Source: Dehalococcoidales bacterium
Lineage (GTDB): Bacteria; Chloroflexota; Dehalococcoidia; Dehalococcoidales; UBA5760
DNA length: 9,134 bases
Direction of reading: 5' to 3'
Assembly: GCA_030640485.1 (NCBI GenBank)
Contig: DAOWJG010000087.1
Coordinates: 1-9,134, forward strand
A program made the translations under genes and the position numbers. Below the pieces are notes generated by a model that worked only from the letters and a program-made list of their open reading frames with translations, did not search any database and was not told the DNA's origin. This document shows, one piece after another, positions 1 to 7,899 of the stretch; positions within the stretch are counted from its first letter, which is position 1; every line of letters starts with the position of its first letter.

Positions 1-56
1 CACATTCAAATACCAATGCCTAGCCTAATTCAGGCCTTCCTGCACTGACCCAGACC

Positions 57-107
57 AACTGCCGTCTAAGCAGCGGGTCGTGGGTTCGAATCCCTCCAGG
101 GACGCCA
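57..107 (+). pseudogene. 3' half of a tRNA-Arg(UCU)-like gene, 5' half missing
   Basis: Seen: an anticodon stem (59-62 pairing with 70-73, 4 bp), a 7-base loop at 63-69 with TCT at 65-67, a 5-base variable region (75-79), a T-stem (80-84 with 92-96), the T-loop TTCGAAT (85-91), a 7-base acceptor strand (97-103), discriminator G104 and an encoded CCA (105-107). The preceding bases contain no normal D-arm and no properly placed acceptor partner (GTCCCTG expected). The remaining part is also damaged: the loop base 5' of the anticodon is G64 instead of the near-universal U33, the T-stem has a T81-T95 mismatch, and the base pair at 58/74 or beyond is not maintained. Inference: this is a non-functional remnant. 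One explanation is a displaced 3' tRNA end left by an integrative element that inserted at the tRNA 3' end; such an element would lie to the left, outside the window. Decay of an old tRNA copy explains it equally well. Confidence 0.7.
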
Positions 108-161
108 CAGTTCCGAAGTAAACTCCCTATCTGGTTATCGTAAGCACACTGCCTGGCTCCC

Positions 162-190
162 TTGAATGCAACACGGCTAGACGATACACT
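162..190 (+). promoter_or_regulatory. Candidate sigma-70-type promoter for the phosphoesterase gene
   Basis: TTGAAT (162-167) and TACACT (185-190) are separated by exactly 17 bases, and each matches the consensus hexamer at four of six positions. Transcription would start near 197 and leave a leader of about 90 nt before the TTG start at 288. This is a pattern match only; AT-rich sequence just downstream gives other possible -10 boxes, such as TAGAAT around 200. Confidence 0.35.
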
Positions 191-212
191 ATTATCTATT
201 AGAATAACAATT

Positions 213-226
213 CAGGTAATCACCTG
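213..226 (+). repeat. Short inverted repeat in the leader (CAGGT-AATC-ACCTG)
   Basis: A perfect 5-bp stem with a 4-base loop lies between the candidate promoter and the phosphoesterase start. No run of T follows it closely, so it does not look like a standard intrinsic terminator. It could be a weak leader hairpin or chance. Confidence 0.3.
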
Positions 227-287
227 GCCACTGTTTAAATCAAAGAAGGCATCATCTTAAAACATGGGAAAGCAGAAAGGAGAAGCA

Positions 288-746
288 TTGGTAAGAATCG
301 GTGTAATCTCAGATACTCATGTAAAGACGCTTTGTGAAATCCCGGCTCTAATTCTGACGGCTCTAGCTGGGGTAGACCTTATTGTCCATGCTGGGGATTT
401 CACCGAAAGGGCAGTGCTCGAGGGACTCAGGACACTAGGCACGGTAAAAGCCGTCTACGGCAACATGGACTCAGGCGAGCTTAAAGGAATATTACCCCAG
501 AAGGCGTTATTTATTGTTAACGGCAAAAAAGTCGGGCTCACGCATGGTTCAGGAGGACCCTGGGGAATGACCGGCAGAATAAGAAAAATGTTTACGAATG
601 CGGATATTATCATCTATGGCCATTCACACAAGGCCAAAAATCAGTTCATTCGGGGAAGCCTTCTCTTCAATCCGGGACGAGCCAGGGACTCCTTCGGGCT
701 ACTGGAAATTAGCGCTGAAATAAAGGCTGAGATAATACAAGTCTAG
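288..746 (+). CDS. YfcE/MJ0936-family metallophosphoesterase
   Basis: A predicted soluble phosphodiesterase of the calcineurin-like superfamily with a two-metal active site. In family members this site hydrolyses small phosphodiesters; the natural substrate usually is unknown, and cannot be told here. From the TTG start the protein is about 152 aa, close to the usual length for this compact family. The metal-binding motifs appear in order: SDTH (D9, H11), HAGDF (D37), YGNMD (N59), THG (H86) and GHSH (H112, H114). I prefer TTG at 288 to the ATG at 264: AAAGGAG (276-282) sits 5 bases before the TTG, and MVRIGVISDTH is the expected beginning of the fold. The ATG would add eight residues (MGKQKGEA) encoded by the ribosome binding site itself. 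The gene stands alone on the + strand and ends convergently against the gene at 826-1176. I found no clear terminator between them. Confidence 0.88.
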   Translation: MVRIGVISDTHVKTLCEIPALILTALAGVDLIVHAGDFTERAVLEGLRTLGTVKAVYGNMDSGELKGILPQKALFIVNGKKVGLTHGSGGPWGMTGRIRKMFTNADIIIYGHSHKAKNQFIRGSLLFNPGRARDSFGLLEISAEIKAEIIQV

Positions 747-825
747 AATACTAAGATTAAAACACCCCTCGGATATTATGCAAAGTGCCCCACAAAGAGC
801 GCCTTAGAATTCTGAATAACGATAC

Positions 826-1176
826 TTAGCGGCCTTTTGCTTCGTATGAGCTAAAAATAAAGTTCAGGTCATTTTGCAGAGCGTTAATCCTTTCCCGGGA
901 GAAAAGCTCTTCATCGATGTCAAATATTACTCTAGTTTCACCTTTGGCTGAGCCTACAATATGCATTCTTAGACACTCTTTGGCAGACCTGCCTGACTTG
1001 CCTTGCATCCTAAACGTTAGCGTACCACGAGAGATAAATGACGACGTGTCGCCCGGCAAAGCGTAGGTTTCCAGCTTCTCCGCTTCAATAACTGTCCCCT
1101 GCTTCAGCGTAAAGTCTTTTATTTCATCATAAAGTAACTCCGGTTTTAGATTCTGGTAGGTTTTCCTAATCTGCAT
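826..1176 (-). CDS. Conserved-looking protein of unknown function, 116 aa
   Basis: I do not recognise this protein. It is real by several signs: an ATG start with GAGGAGG 8 bases upstream on the - strand, a plausible promoter, and an evenly mixed composition without low-complexity runs. It has no signal peptide or membrane segment, so a cytosolic location is likely. The layout suggests a small alpha+beta domain: an N-terminal helix (about residues 10-25), strands near 49-57 (SRGTLTFRM), 69-75 (LRMHIVG) and 80-87 (ETRVIFDI), and a C-terminal amphipathic helix (about 93-113). This order is loosely like a helix-grip (START/SRPBCC-type) fold, but that is a guess from pattern, not homology. It contains no cysteine-based or metal-binding motif apart from one Cys (ECLRM). 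It is transcribed away from rpsB and toward the phosphoesterase. Confidence 0.75.
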   Translation of the reverse strand: MQIRKTYQNLKPELLYDEIKDFTLKQGTVIEAEKLETYALPGDTSSFISRGTLTFRMQGKSGRSAKECLRMHIVGSAKGETRVIFDIDEELFSRERINALQNDLNFIFSSYEAKGR

Positions 1177-1205
1177 CCTTGGTTCCTCCTCTAATCATCT
1201 CCTTT

Positions 1206-1235
1206 ATAATAATACCTAGCGATGCACTTTGTCAC
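1206..1235 (-). promoter_or_regulatory. Candidate promoter for the 116-aa unknown gene
   Basis: Read on the - strand, GTGACA (1235-1230) and TATTAT (1211-1206) are 18 bases apart. Each is close to the sigma-70 consensus hexamers. Transcription would start near 1199 and give a leader of about 20 nt containing the strong GAGGAGG ribosome binding site. It lies back-to-back with the rpsB promoter in the 163-bp divergent spacer. Confidence 0.45.
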
Positions 1236-1282
1236 CTCATAAAAAGACCACCGAACTTAGGTCATCAGTAATGAAGGCTAAT

Positions 1283-1312
1283 TTGCTCCAGTACCAAAGG
1301 GTATGCTATACT
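1283..1312 (+). promoter_or_regulatory. Candidate extended -10 promoter of the rpsB operon
   Basis: TTGCTC (1283-1288) and TATACT (1307-1312) are 18 bases apart, and TGC directly before the -10 box makes an extended -10 (TGnTATACT). The start would fall near 1319, leaving a leader of only about 20 nt before the rpsB TTG. That is too short for the S2-binding autoregulatory leader known from enterobacteria. If this is the main promoter, control by such a leader is unlikely. Confidence 0.55.
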
Positions 1313-1339
1313 ACTTAACAGTTAGAAAGGGGGTTAAGC

Positions 1340-2125
1340 TTGGTAGATACAGTTACTATTAAGCAGCTTTTGGAAGCTGGGGCCCACTTCGGGCACCAGA
1401 CAAGTCGTTGGCACCCCCGCATGAAGAGATACATCTTTACCAAGCGCAATGGCATTCATATCATTGACCTCGAGCAAACGGTCACCATGTTGGATAAGGC
1501 ATGCAACTTTATTACGCAGGTAGCAGCCGAGGGTGGCAGTATCCTTTTTGTGGGCACCAAAAAGCAGTCTCAGGAGACTATAGAAGAAGAGGCTAACCGA
1601 TGTAATATGTATTATGTCAACCAACGCTGGCTGGGAGGAGTGCTGACCAACTTTGCCACTATCCAAAAACGTATTGACTATCTGGTTCGCCTAGAAGACC
1701 AGCAATCCAGGGGTGAGTTCAGTCGCCTACCCAAAAACGAGGCCATGAAACTGGAGAAGGAAATTACACGCCTCAATCGTCTGATAGGTGGTTTCAAAGA
1801 GATGACCAGCCTACCAACCGCCCTGTTCATCGTTGATATCACCAAGGAAAGGTCGGCTCTAGCTGAAGCCAAACGTGTCGGCATACCAGTTGTCGCTATA
1901 GCCGATACCAACTGTGACCCCACTGGTATCGACTACCCGATTCCAACCAATGATGATGCCATTAAATCCATCAAGCTGATATGTGGCAAGATTGCCGATG
2001 CCGTTATCGAGGGCAAAACAGGAGATGCCCTCACTTCGACAGTGGAAGGACAGGAAGAGGTCGTGGAGGAACTTCAGATTGAAGAAAGCACCGAGCCGGT
2101 TATTTTTACTCCTGACGATGCATAG
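1340..2125 (+). CDS. rpsB: 30S ribosomal protein S2
   Basis: S2 binds late to the head/body junction of the 30S subunit and is needed to recruit S1 where S1 is present. At 261 aa the protein has normal length. Family landmarks are present throughout: [16 protein letters not shown] (13-28), the IHIIDLEQT strand (39-47), FVGTKKQ (70-76), [15 protein letters not shown] (91-105), and the C-terminal signature region with [15 protein letters not shown] (153-167), followed by [14 protein letters not shown] (171-184) and [11 protein letters not shown] (191-201). The last 25 residues form an acidic tail ([15 protein letters not shown]). The start is TTG at 1340, which gives [22 protein letters not shown] (1326-1333) lies 6 bases upstream. 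It is the first gene of the long operon, and tsf follows after 15 bases. Confidence 0.98.
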   Translation: MVDTVTIKQLLEAGAHFGHQTSRWHPRMKRYIFTKRNGIHIIDLEQTVTMLDKACNFITQVAAEGGSILFVGTKKQSQETIEEEANRCNMYYVNQRWLGGVLTNFATIQKRIDYLVRLEDQQSRGEFSRLPKNEAMKLEKEITRLNRLIGGFKEMTSLPTALFIVDITKERSALAEAKRVGIPVVAIADTNCDPTGIDYPIPTNDDAIKSIKLICGKIADAVIEGKTGDALTSTVEGQEEVVEELQIEESTEPVIFTPDDA

Positions 2126-2140
2126 AGGAAAGAAGGAAAG

Positions 2141-3944
<1,804 letters not shown>

Positions 3945-3979
3945 CCTAAAGGGACGTTCACTGACTATCGACTTGTAAT

Positions 3980-4702
3980 ATGGAAGCTACGGCATCAACT
4001 ACAGAAGAAAAGACCCGCTTGCCCAACCATATAGCGATTATTATGGACGGCAACGGTAGGTGGGCAGAATGTCATGGATTACCCAGGTTTCAGGGGCATC
4101 TGGCTGGGCTAGAAAGGGCCCGCTCGCTAATTAGATACCTCAATAATAAATATCATATAAAGTATCTAACCCTCTATGGCTTCTCCACCGAAAACTGGAG
4201 CCGTCCCCGCGACGAGGTCAGCGGTATATTAGGTATCTTTGCCGAGATAATAGACCAAGAAGCCTTAGCATTCCATAAACAGGGGATTAGACTATGTCAT
4301 CTCGGTCGTCTGGAAGAACTACCACCGGGCCTCCGGAAGTCCATCAAGAGGTCTATGGAGTTAACCAAGAACAACACCGGGATGACCTTTGGCTTAGCCT
4401 TCAACTATGGTGGACGCATTGAGATTCTGGAGGCGGTGCGCCGCATCGTGGCTGAAAATATCCCCCCTCAGAATATAGACGAAAATCTGTTTAATAATTA
4501 CCTCTATACCGCTGGCATACCTGATGTTGACCTACTCATTCGCACCGGCGGTGAATTCCGTATCAGTAATTTCCTGCTCTGGCAATCAGCTTATAGCGAA
4601 TACTACTTCACCGACGTTTTCTGGCCCGACTTTAACGAAAAAGAGATCGATAAAGCGCTACTTTCTTATCGCCAGCGGCAAAGGCGCTTCGGTGGGCTAT
4701 AA
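3980..4702 (+). CDS. uppS: Cis-prenyltransferase, undecaprenyl diphosphate synthase type
   Basis: It condenses isopentenyl diphosphate units onto farnesyl diphosphate to make the long cis-polyprenyl diphosphate carrier for peptidoglycan and other envelope polymers; it is membrane-associated but lacks membrane helices. At 240 aa it is near the family norm. The catalytic P-loop AIIMDGNGRW (19-28) includes D23, followed by the FxGH-like RFQGHLAGLERA, then LYGFSTENWSRP. FNYGGRIEI lies in the middle, and the IPP-binding RTGGEFRISNF (188-198) provides R188, R194 and S196. YFTDVFWPDF closes the dimer region. Chain length cannot be read from sequence alone. The ATG at 3980 has no visible Shine-Dalgarno site; an in-frame TTG at 4019 would remove 13 poorly conserved residues but lacks a better site. 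I keep the ATG. Confidence 0.95.
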   Translation: MEATASTTEEKTRLPNHIAIIMDGNGRWAECHGLPRFQGHLAGLERARSLIRYLNNKYHIKYLTLYGFSTENWSRPRDEVSGILGIFAEIIDQEALAFHKQGIRLCHLGRLEELPPGLRKSIKRSMELTKNNTGMTFGLAFNYGGRIEILEAVRRIVAENIPPQNIDENLFNNYLYTAGIPDVDLLIRTGGEFRISNFLLWQSAYSEYYFTDVFWPDFNEKEIDKALLSYRQRQRRFGGL

Positions 4703-4880
4703 CAAAGAGGCTATTTAGTAACCTAATCCCGGTAAACATCCGCCAAAAACCTCTTTCTCCCAAAGAATCTGCTTCCGGTTCAAACCCCCTTATAAAGGGA
4801 AAGGTAGTTTCTTTAACAGATGGTTCTCTCTAGAACTCACTTGATTTATACTCCGCAATAGGAGTTTAATAGATAATCAT
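4703..4880 (+). other. 178-bp gap between uppS and cdsA
   Basis: This is the only large gap in the operon and I see no gene in it. It contains AAAGAGG (4705-4711) with its complement CCTCTTT about 40 bases later, a small hairpin CCCTT-ATA-AAGGG near 4788-4800, and a TATACT box at 4847-4852. Neither hairpin is followed by a clean T-tract, so I do not call a terminator. A TAGGAG site near 4859-4864 is about 17 bases before the cdsA ATG, farther than usual. Confidence 0.5.
4847..4852 (+). promoter_or_regulatory. Possible -10 box of an internal promoter before cdsA
   Basis: TATACT is the same hexamer as in the rpsB promoter and stands 28 bases before the cdsA ATG. No good -35 hexamer lies at 16-18 bases upstream (the sequence there is TTCTCT-like), so support is weak. 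The long gap makes an internal promoter reasonable. Confidence 0.25.
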
Positions 4881-5711
4881 ATGCTTAAGCAAAGAGTTCT
4901 AACCTCCCTCTGGTTTGTCCCTCTTCTGGTAATTGTCGCCTGGTTTGGTGGTGAGCCGGGGTTTACGGCATTAATGGTTACCTTCGGCATTCTGGCTGCC
5001 CTTGAATTCTACCGGATGGTGGCTGGTGCCAAAACACCGCCCCTCACCTACTTCGGTGTAATCTGGACGGCCTTTTTCATCTTAAGCCCTAATTCAGAAC
5101 TACAAGCGCTCCTTGAAGCTCACTTTAATCCTGATTTACTCACGCCACTGGTGCTAACCTCAGCCGTGGTACTATCTCTCATCGGCCTCCTGGTACGCCG
5201 GCAAAAAGAAGGGGCTTTTGCCAGCTGGGTGTGGACGATAGCTGGTATCCTCTACATAGGCTGGCTTTTAAGCCACCTAGTCGCTCTCAGAGGCCTGGAT
5301 GATGGCCGAAACTGGGTATTCTTTGTTCTGTTTGTTACCTGGGTTTCCGACACCACCGCCTTCTTCATCGGTCGGAAATTTGGCCAACGCAAACTGGCCT
5401 CCAATATCAGCCCCGGTAAAACTTGGGAAGGGACTATCGGCGGGATATGTGGTGCCATTCTAATGAGCATACTATTTTTCACCCCCACCCCATTTCAACT
5501 ACCTCTCGCCTACTGGCAGGCAATACTCTTGAGCGTACTTACTAGCATTCTGGGGCAGGTGGGTGACCTAATAGAATCCCTGCTCAAACGCAATATGGGG
5601 GTGAAAGACTCCGGTAAGCTGATGCCCGGTCACGGCGGCATCCTTGACCGAATTGATAGCCTCATATTTGCCGGTATCGTGGTATACTATTATGCGATAT
5701 GGGTAGCATAA
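4881..5711 (+). CDS. cdsA: Phosphatidate cytidylyltransferase (CDP-diglyceride synthase)
   Basis: An integral membrane enzyme that makes CDP-diacylglycerol from CTP and phosphatidic acid, the branch-point precursor of bacterial phospholipids. The 276-aa protein has about seven to eight hydrophobic segments, starting at WFVPLLVIVAWFGG (11-24). The catalytic C-terminal half has VSDTTAFFIGRKFG (155-168, Asp157 in the family's metal-site region), SPGKTWEG (177-184), and the complete CTP-transferase signature from S253-less start SLLKRNMG through VKDSGKLMPGHGG to LDRIDS (about 233-260), including the invariant KD, HGG and DR residues. The ATG at 4881 begins MLKQRVLTSL, the usual start of this family, although its TAGGAG ribosome site is distant. 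Its last 13 bases overlap dxr. The gene is placed after uppS, as in many bacteria. Confidence 0.97.
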   Translation: MLKQRVLTSLWFVPLLVIVAWFGGEPGFTALMVTFGILAALEFYRMVAGAKTPPLTYFGVIWTAFFILSPNSELQALLEAHFNPDLLTPLVLTSAVVLSLIGLLVRRQKEGAFASWVWTIAGILYIGWLLSHLVALRGLDDGRNWVFFVLFVTWVSDTTAFFIGRKFGQRKLASNISPGKTWEGTIGGICGAILMSILFFTPTPFQLPLAYWQAILLSVLTSILGQVGDLIESLLKRNMGVKDSGKLMPGHGGILDRIDSLIFAGIVVYYYAIWVA

Positions 5712-6847
5712 TTAAGCAACTAGCTGTCCTCGGCTCTACTGGCTCCATAGGCCAGCAAACACTTGAGGTAGTTCGTGCCTTTCCTCACCGATTCCGGATA
5801 ATTGGGTTGGCCGCCAGTAAGAACCTTGATTTACTAGCTAAGCAGGTAAACGAATTTAAACCGAGATTTGTTTACTCTCAGGATAGAGAGGCACTCAGCC
5901 ACCTAAATATAGAGTGCGATTTCCTGCCCCTAGAGGAGATGGCGAGTTATCCTCAGGTAGACACCGTGGTAATTGCTGTCTCAGGAAGATCAGGGTTACT
6001 GCCAACCGTAGCCGCCGTAAAAGCCGGCAAGAATGTGGCTCTAGCCAATAAAGAATCACTGGTGATGGCCGGTGAGATTATCATCAACGAAGCCAAGCTG
6101 AATAAAGCTCAGATTCTACCGGTTGACAGCGAGCACAGCGCGATATGGCAGTGTCTTAAGGGCGAAAATCAAAAGGCTGCCCAGCTTATTCTGACGGCAT
6201 CAGGAGGGCCCTTTCGCCACTTCTCACCAGCCCAGCTAAGTGAGGTTACTGTTGAGCAAGCACTGGAGCACCCCTCGTGGCAGATGGGACGAAAGGTCAC
6301 CATTGACTCGGCAACTCTGATGAACAAAGGGCTTGAGGTCATTGAAGCCCACTGGCTATTTGACATGCCCTCTGATAACATCAGGGTTCTAATCCATGCC
6401 CAGAGCATTATCCACTCCCTAGTGGAATTCATAGACGGCTCAGTTAAAGCCCAATTAAGTTACCCTGATATGCGCCTCCCTATTCAATATGCCCTGTCTT
6501 ACCCCGAACGCCTGCCCAACCCCGAACTGCCGCGGCTTAACTGGGACAGCTTGAGTCGTCTAACCTTTGAGCAACCTGACTTCAGCAGATTTCCCTGCCT
6601 AAATTTAGCCATTGAGGCCGGCAGGAAGGGAGGAACCTACCCGGCAGTGCTCTGCGCTGCCGATGAGGTAGCGGTAGAACTATTCCTCTCTCAGCGTATT
6701 AAATTCACCGACATTGCCTATCTTGTCAAGCAAACACTAGAGCAACATCAACCGGTAGCCCACCCTACCCTAGAGGAAATCTTGGCGGCTGATGCTTGGG
6801 CAAGGGAAAAGGTCACTCAACTTACCACTGAGGGTAATCCATGCTAA
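5699..6847 (+). CDS. dxr: 1-deoxy-D-xylulose 5-phosphate reductoisomerase
   Basis: This cytosolic enzyme catalyses the second step of the MEP isoprenoid pathway, turning DXP into 2-C-methyl-D-erythritol 4-phosphate with NADPH and a divalent metal. At 382 aa it has full length. The NADPH-binding GSTGSIG is at 12-18 and LANKESLVMAGE at 115-126. The metal and substrate site is formed by PVDSEHSAIWQ (D143, E145), TASGGPFR (166-173), HPSWQMGRK (H191) and DSATLMNKGLE (N209, K210, E213). These are the equivalents of the catalytic E. coli residues, so activity is expected. The ATG at 5699 lies 13 bases inside the end of cdsA with no strong Shine-Dalgarno site, which points to translational coupling. 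Its own end overlaps rseP by 7 bases. With ispG two genes later, it shows that this organism uses the MEP route. Confidence 0.98.
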   Translation: MGSIIKQLAVLGSTGSIGQQTLEVVRAFPHRFRIIGLAASKNLDLLAKQVNEFKPRFVYSQDREALSHLNIECDFLPLEEMASYPQVDTVVIAVSGRSGLLPTVAAVKAGKNVALANKESLVMAGEIIINEAKLNKAQILPVDSEHSAIWQCLKGENQKAAQLILTASGGPFRHFSPAQLSEVTVEQALEHPSWQMGRKVTIDSATLMNKGLEVIEAHWLFDMPSDNIRVLIHAQSIIHSLVEFIDGSVKAQLSYPDMRLPIQYALSYPERLPNPELPRLNWDSLSRLTFEQPDFSRFPCLNLAIEAGRKGGTYPAVLCAADEVAVELFLSQRIKFTDIAYLVKQTLEQHQPVAHPTLEEILAADAWAREKVTQLTTEGNPC

Positions 6848-7899
6848 CCACCGTAGTAATTTTCATTGGTGTCATAGTTGGGCTTATCCTGGCCCACGAG
6901 TTTGGACACTTTATTACCGCTAAAGCCTTCAGGGTAAAGGTTACCGAATTTGGGGTCGGGTTTCCCCCGCGGATATTGGGGAGAAAGTGGGGAGAAACAC
7001 TATATTCACTAAACGCCATACCCTTAGGCGGATTTACCAAAATGGCCGGTGAGGACGACCCTAGCGCGCCGCGAAGCTTAGCCGGTAAACCCCCCGGTAT
7101 CCGACTCTTGGTTCTCAGCGCCGGCTCGCTGATGAATTTTCTCGCTCCCCTGGCCCTCCTCACCATTGCCTTTATGATACCCCATAATATAGTCGTGGGG
7201 GAGGTTTTAGTAACCGAGGTCGCCCCAAATTCACCAGCTGCCATGGCCGGTATTGAAGATGGGAATACGATACTCAGCATAAACGATAAACCGGTGAGCA
7301 ATATTGGCGACCTGCAGCGCTATATTCAGCTCAACCTAGGTAAGGGGACCGAGATAACCGTTGAGCATAGTGACTCCACCATCGAGAGTGTCAGCCTAGT
7401 ACCAAGATGGCGACCCCCCGAGGGTCAGGGAGCCATTGGTGTTACCGTTAAAACTATAGATGCCATCATCGTTCGCCATAGCGAACCCGTCTGGAGGGCA
7501 GTGCCCTTAGCCATATCGGCATATGCAGAAAACTTCGTTCTTTTCAAGAACGGAATACTAAGTATGCTTATCGGTTCAACACCCCTCCAAGTTGTCGGGC
7601 CAGTGGGTATTGCTCAAATCACGGGAGAGGTAGCTAAAGCCGGGTTAAGCCCGCTACTGGAGTTCGTTGCCTTTCTCAGCATCAACCTGGGCTTAATAAA
7701 CCTTTTCCCTCTGCCCGCTCTTGATGGTGGCAGAATTGTATTCGTATTAATTGAGAAAGCGCGCCGGGGCAAACGTGTGTCACCAAAGGCACAAGGATTG
7801 GTGCACCTCATTGGTTTTGCCCTGCTTATCGGAGTTATGATAGCCATAACCTATAGTGATATTACTCGTATATTAAGCGGGGAGGGCCTGATACCATGA
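6841..7899 (+). CDS. rseP: RseP-type intramembrane zinc metalloprotease (site-2 protease, M50)
   Basis: A polytopic membrane protease that cuts transmembrane segments, typically of anti-sigma factors or signal peptide remnants. The first membrane helix carries the zinc-binding HEFGH (H19, E20, H23), and the third ligand is in NLFPLPALDGGR (288-299, D295). One PDZ domain is visible at about 118-175 (GEVLVTEVAPNSPAAMAGIE, followed by GNTILSINDKPV). At 352 aa with one PDZ, it matches the shorter Gram-positive/Chloroflexota form rather than the about 450-aa E. coli protein with two PDZ domains. Further membrane segments lie near 88-113, 265-290 and 320-340. The ATG at 6841 overlaps the dxr stop (ATGCTAA). 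No sigma factor or anti-sigma gene is adjacent, so its substrate cannot be inferred. Confidence 0.96.
   Translation: MLTTVVIFIGVIVGLILAHEFGHFITAKAFRVKVTEFGVGFPPRILGRKWGETLYSLNAIPLGGFTKMAGEDDPSAPRSLAGKPPGIRLLVLSAGSLMNFLAPLALLTIAFMIPHNIVVGEVLVTEVAPNSPAAMAGIEDGNTILSINDKPVSNIGDLQRYIQLNLGKGTEITVEHSDSTIESVSLVPRWRPPEGQGAIGVTVKTIDAIIVRHSEPVWRAVPLAISAYAENFVLFKNGILSMLIGSTPLQVVGPVGIAQITGEVAKAGLSPLLEFVAFLSINLGLINLFPLPALDGGRIVFVLIEKARRGKRVSPKAQGLVHLIGFALLIGVMIAITYSDITRILSGEGLIP

Larger units (their letters stand above)
108..287. other. Intergenic leader region before the phosphoesterase gene
   Basis: I see no credible gene in this 180-bp stretch. It holds a candidate promoter (162-190), a small inverted repeat (213-226) and the Shine-Dalgarno site of the next gene (276-282). 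No recognisable riboswitch, terminator or second tRNA is visible. Confidence 0.6.

Noticed and set aside
36..107. A complete tRNA using CTTCCTG (36-42) as the 5' acceptor strand
   Set aside because: These bases could pair with 97-103 at about six of seven positions including a wobble, but only 16 bases remain before the anticodon stem and they cannot form a D-arm. The G in place of U33 also speaks against function.
264..287. ATG at 264 as start of the phosphoesterase
   Set aside because: The extra eight residues are encoded by the Shine-Dalgarno region of the TTG at 288, and the ATG has no well-spaced ribosome site of its own.
747..825. A bidirectional terminator between the convergent genes
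   Set aside because: I looked for stems on both strands; only the 8-base palindrome AGAATTCT and trivial 3-bp stems appear, without a following T-tract.
1319..1339. S2-binding autoregulatory leader before rpsB
   Set aside because: The best promoter leaves only about 20 nt of leader, too short for the structured S2-responsive leader known in other bacteria.
1334..1666. Minus-strand open frames antisense to rpsB and other operon genes (for example 1334-1666, 3542-3889, 6822-7301)
   Set aside because: They lie entirely opposite strongly recognised genes, have no ribosome sites or family motifs, and are explained as shadows of the real coding frames.
4524..4718. A 64-aa + strand frame at the end of uppS
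   Set aside because: It overlaps the essential catalytic C-terminal part of uppS in another frame, has no ribosome site and shows no recognisable motif.
4788..4800. CCCTT-ATA-AAGGG hairpin as an intrinsic terminator after uppS
   Set aside because: The stem is short and AT-containing, the loop has three bases, and the following bases are AAAGG rather than a T-tract.
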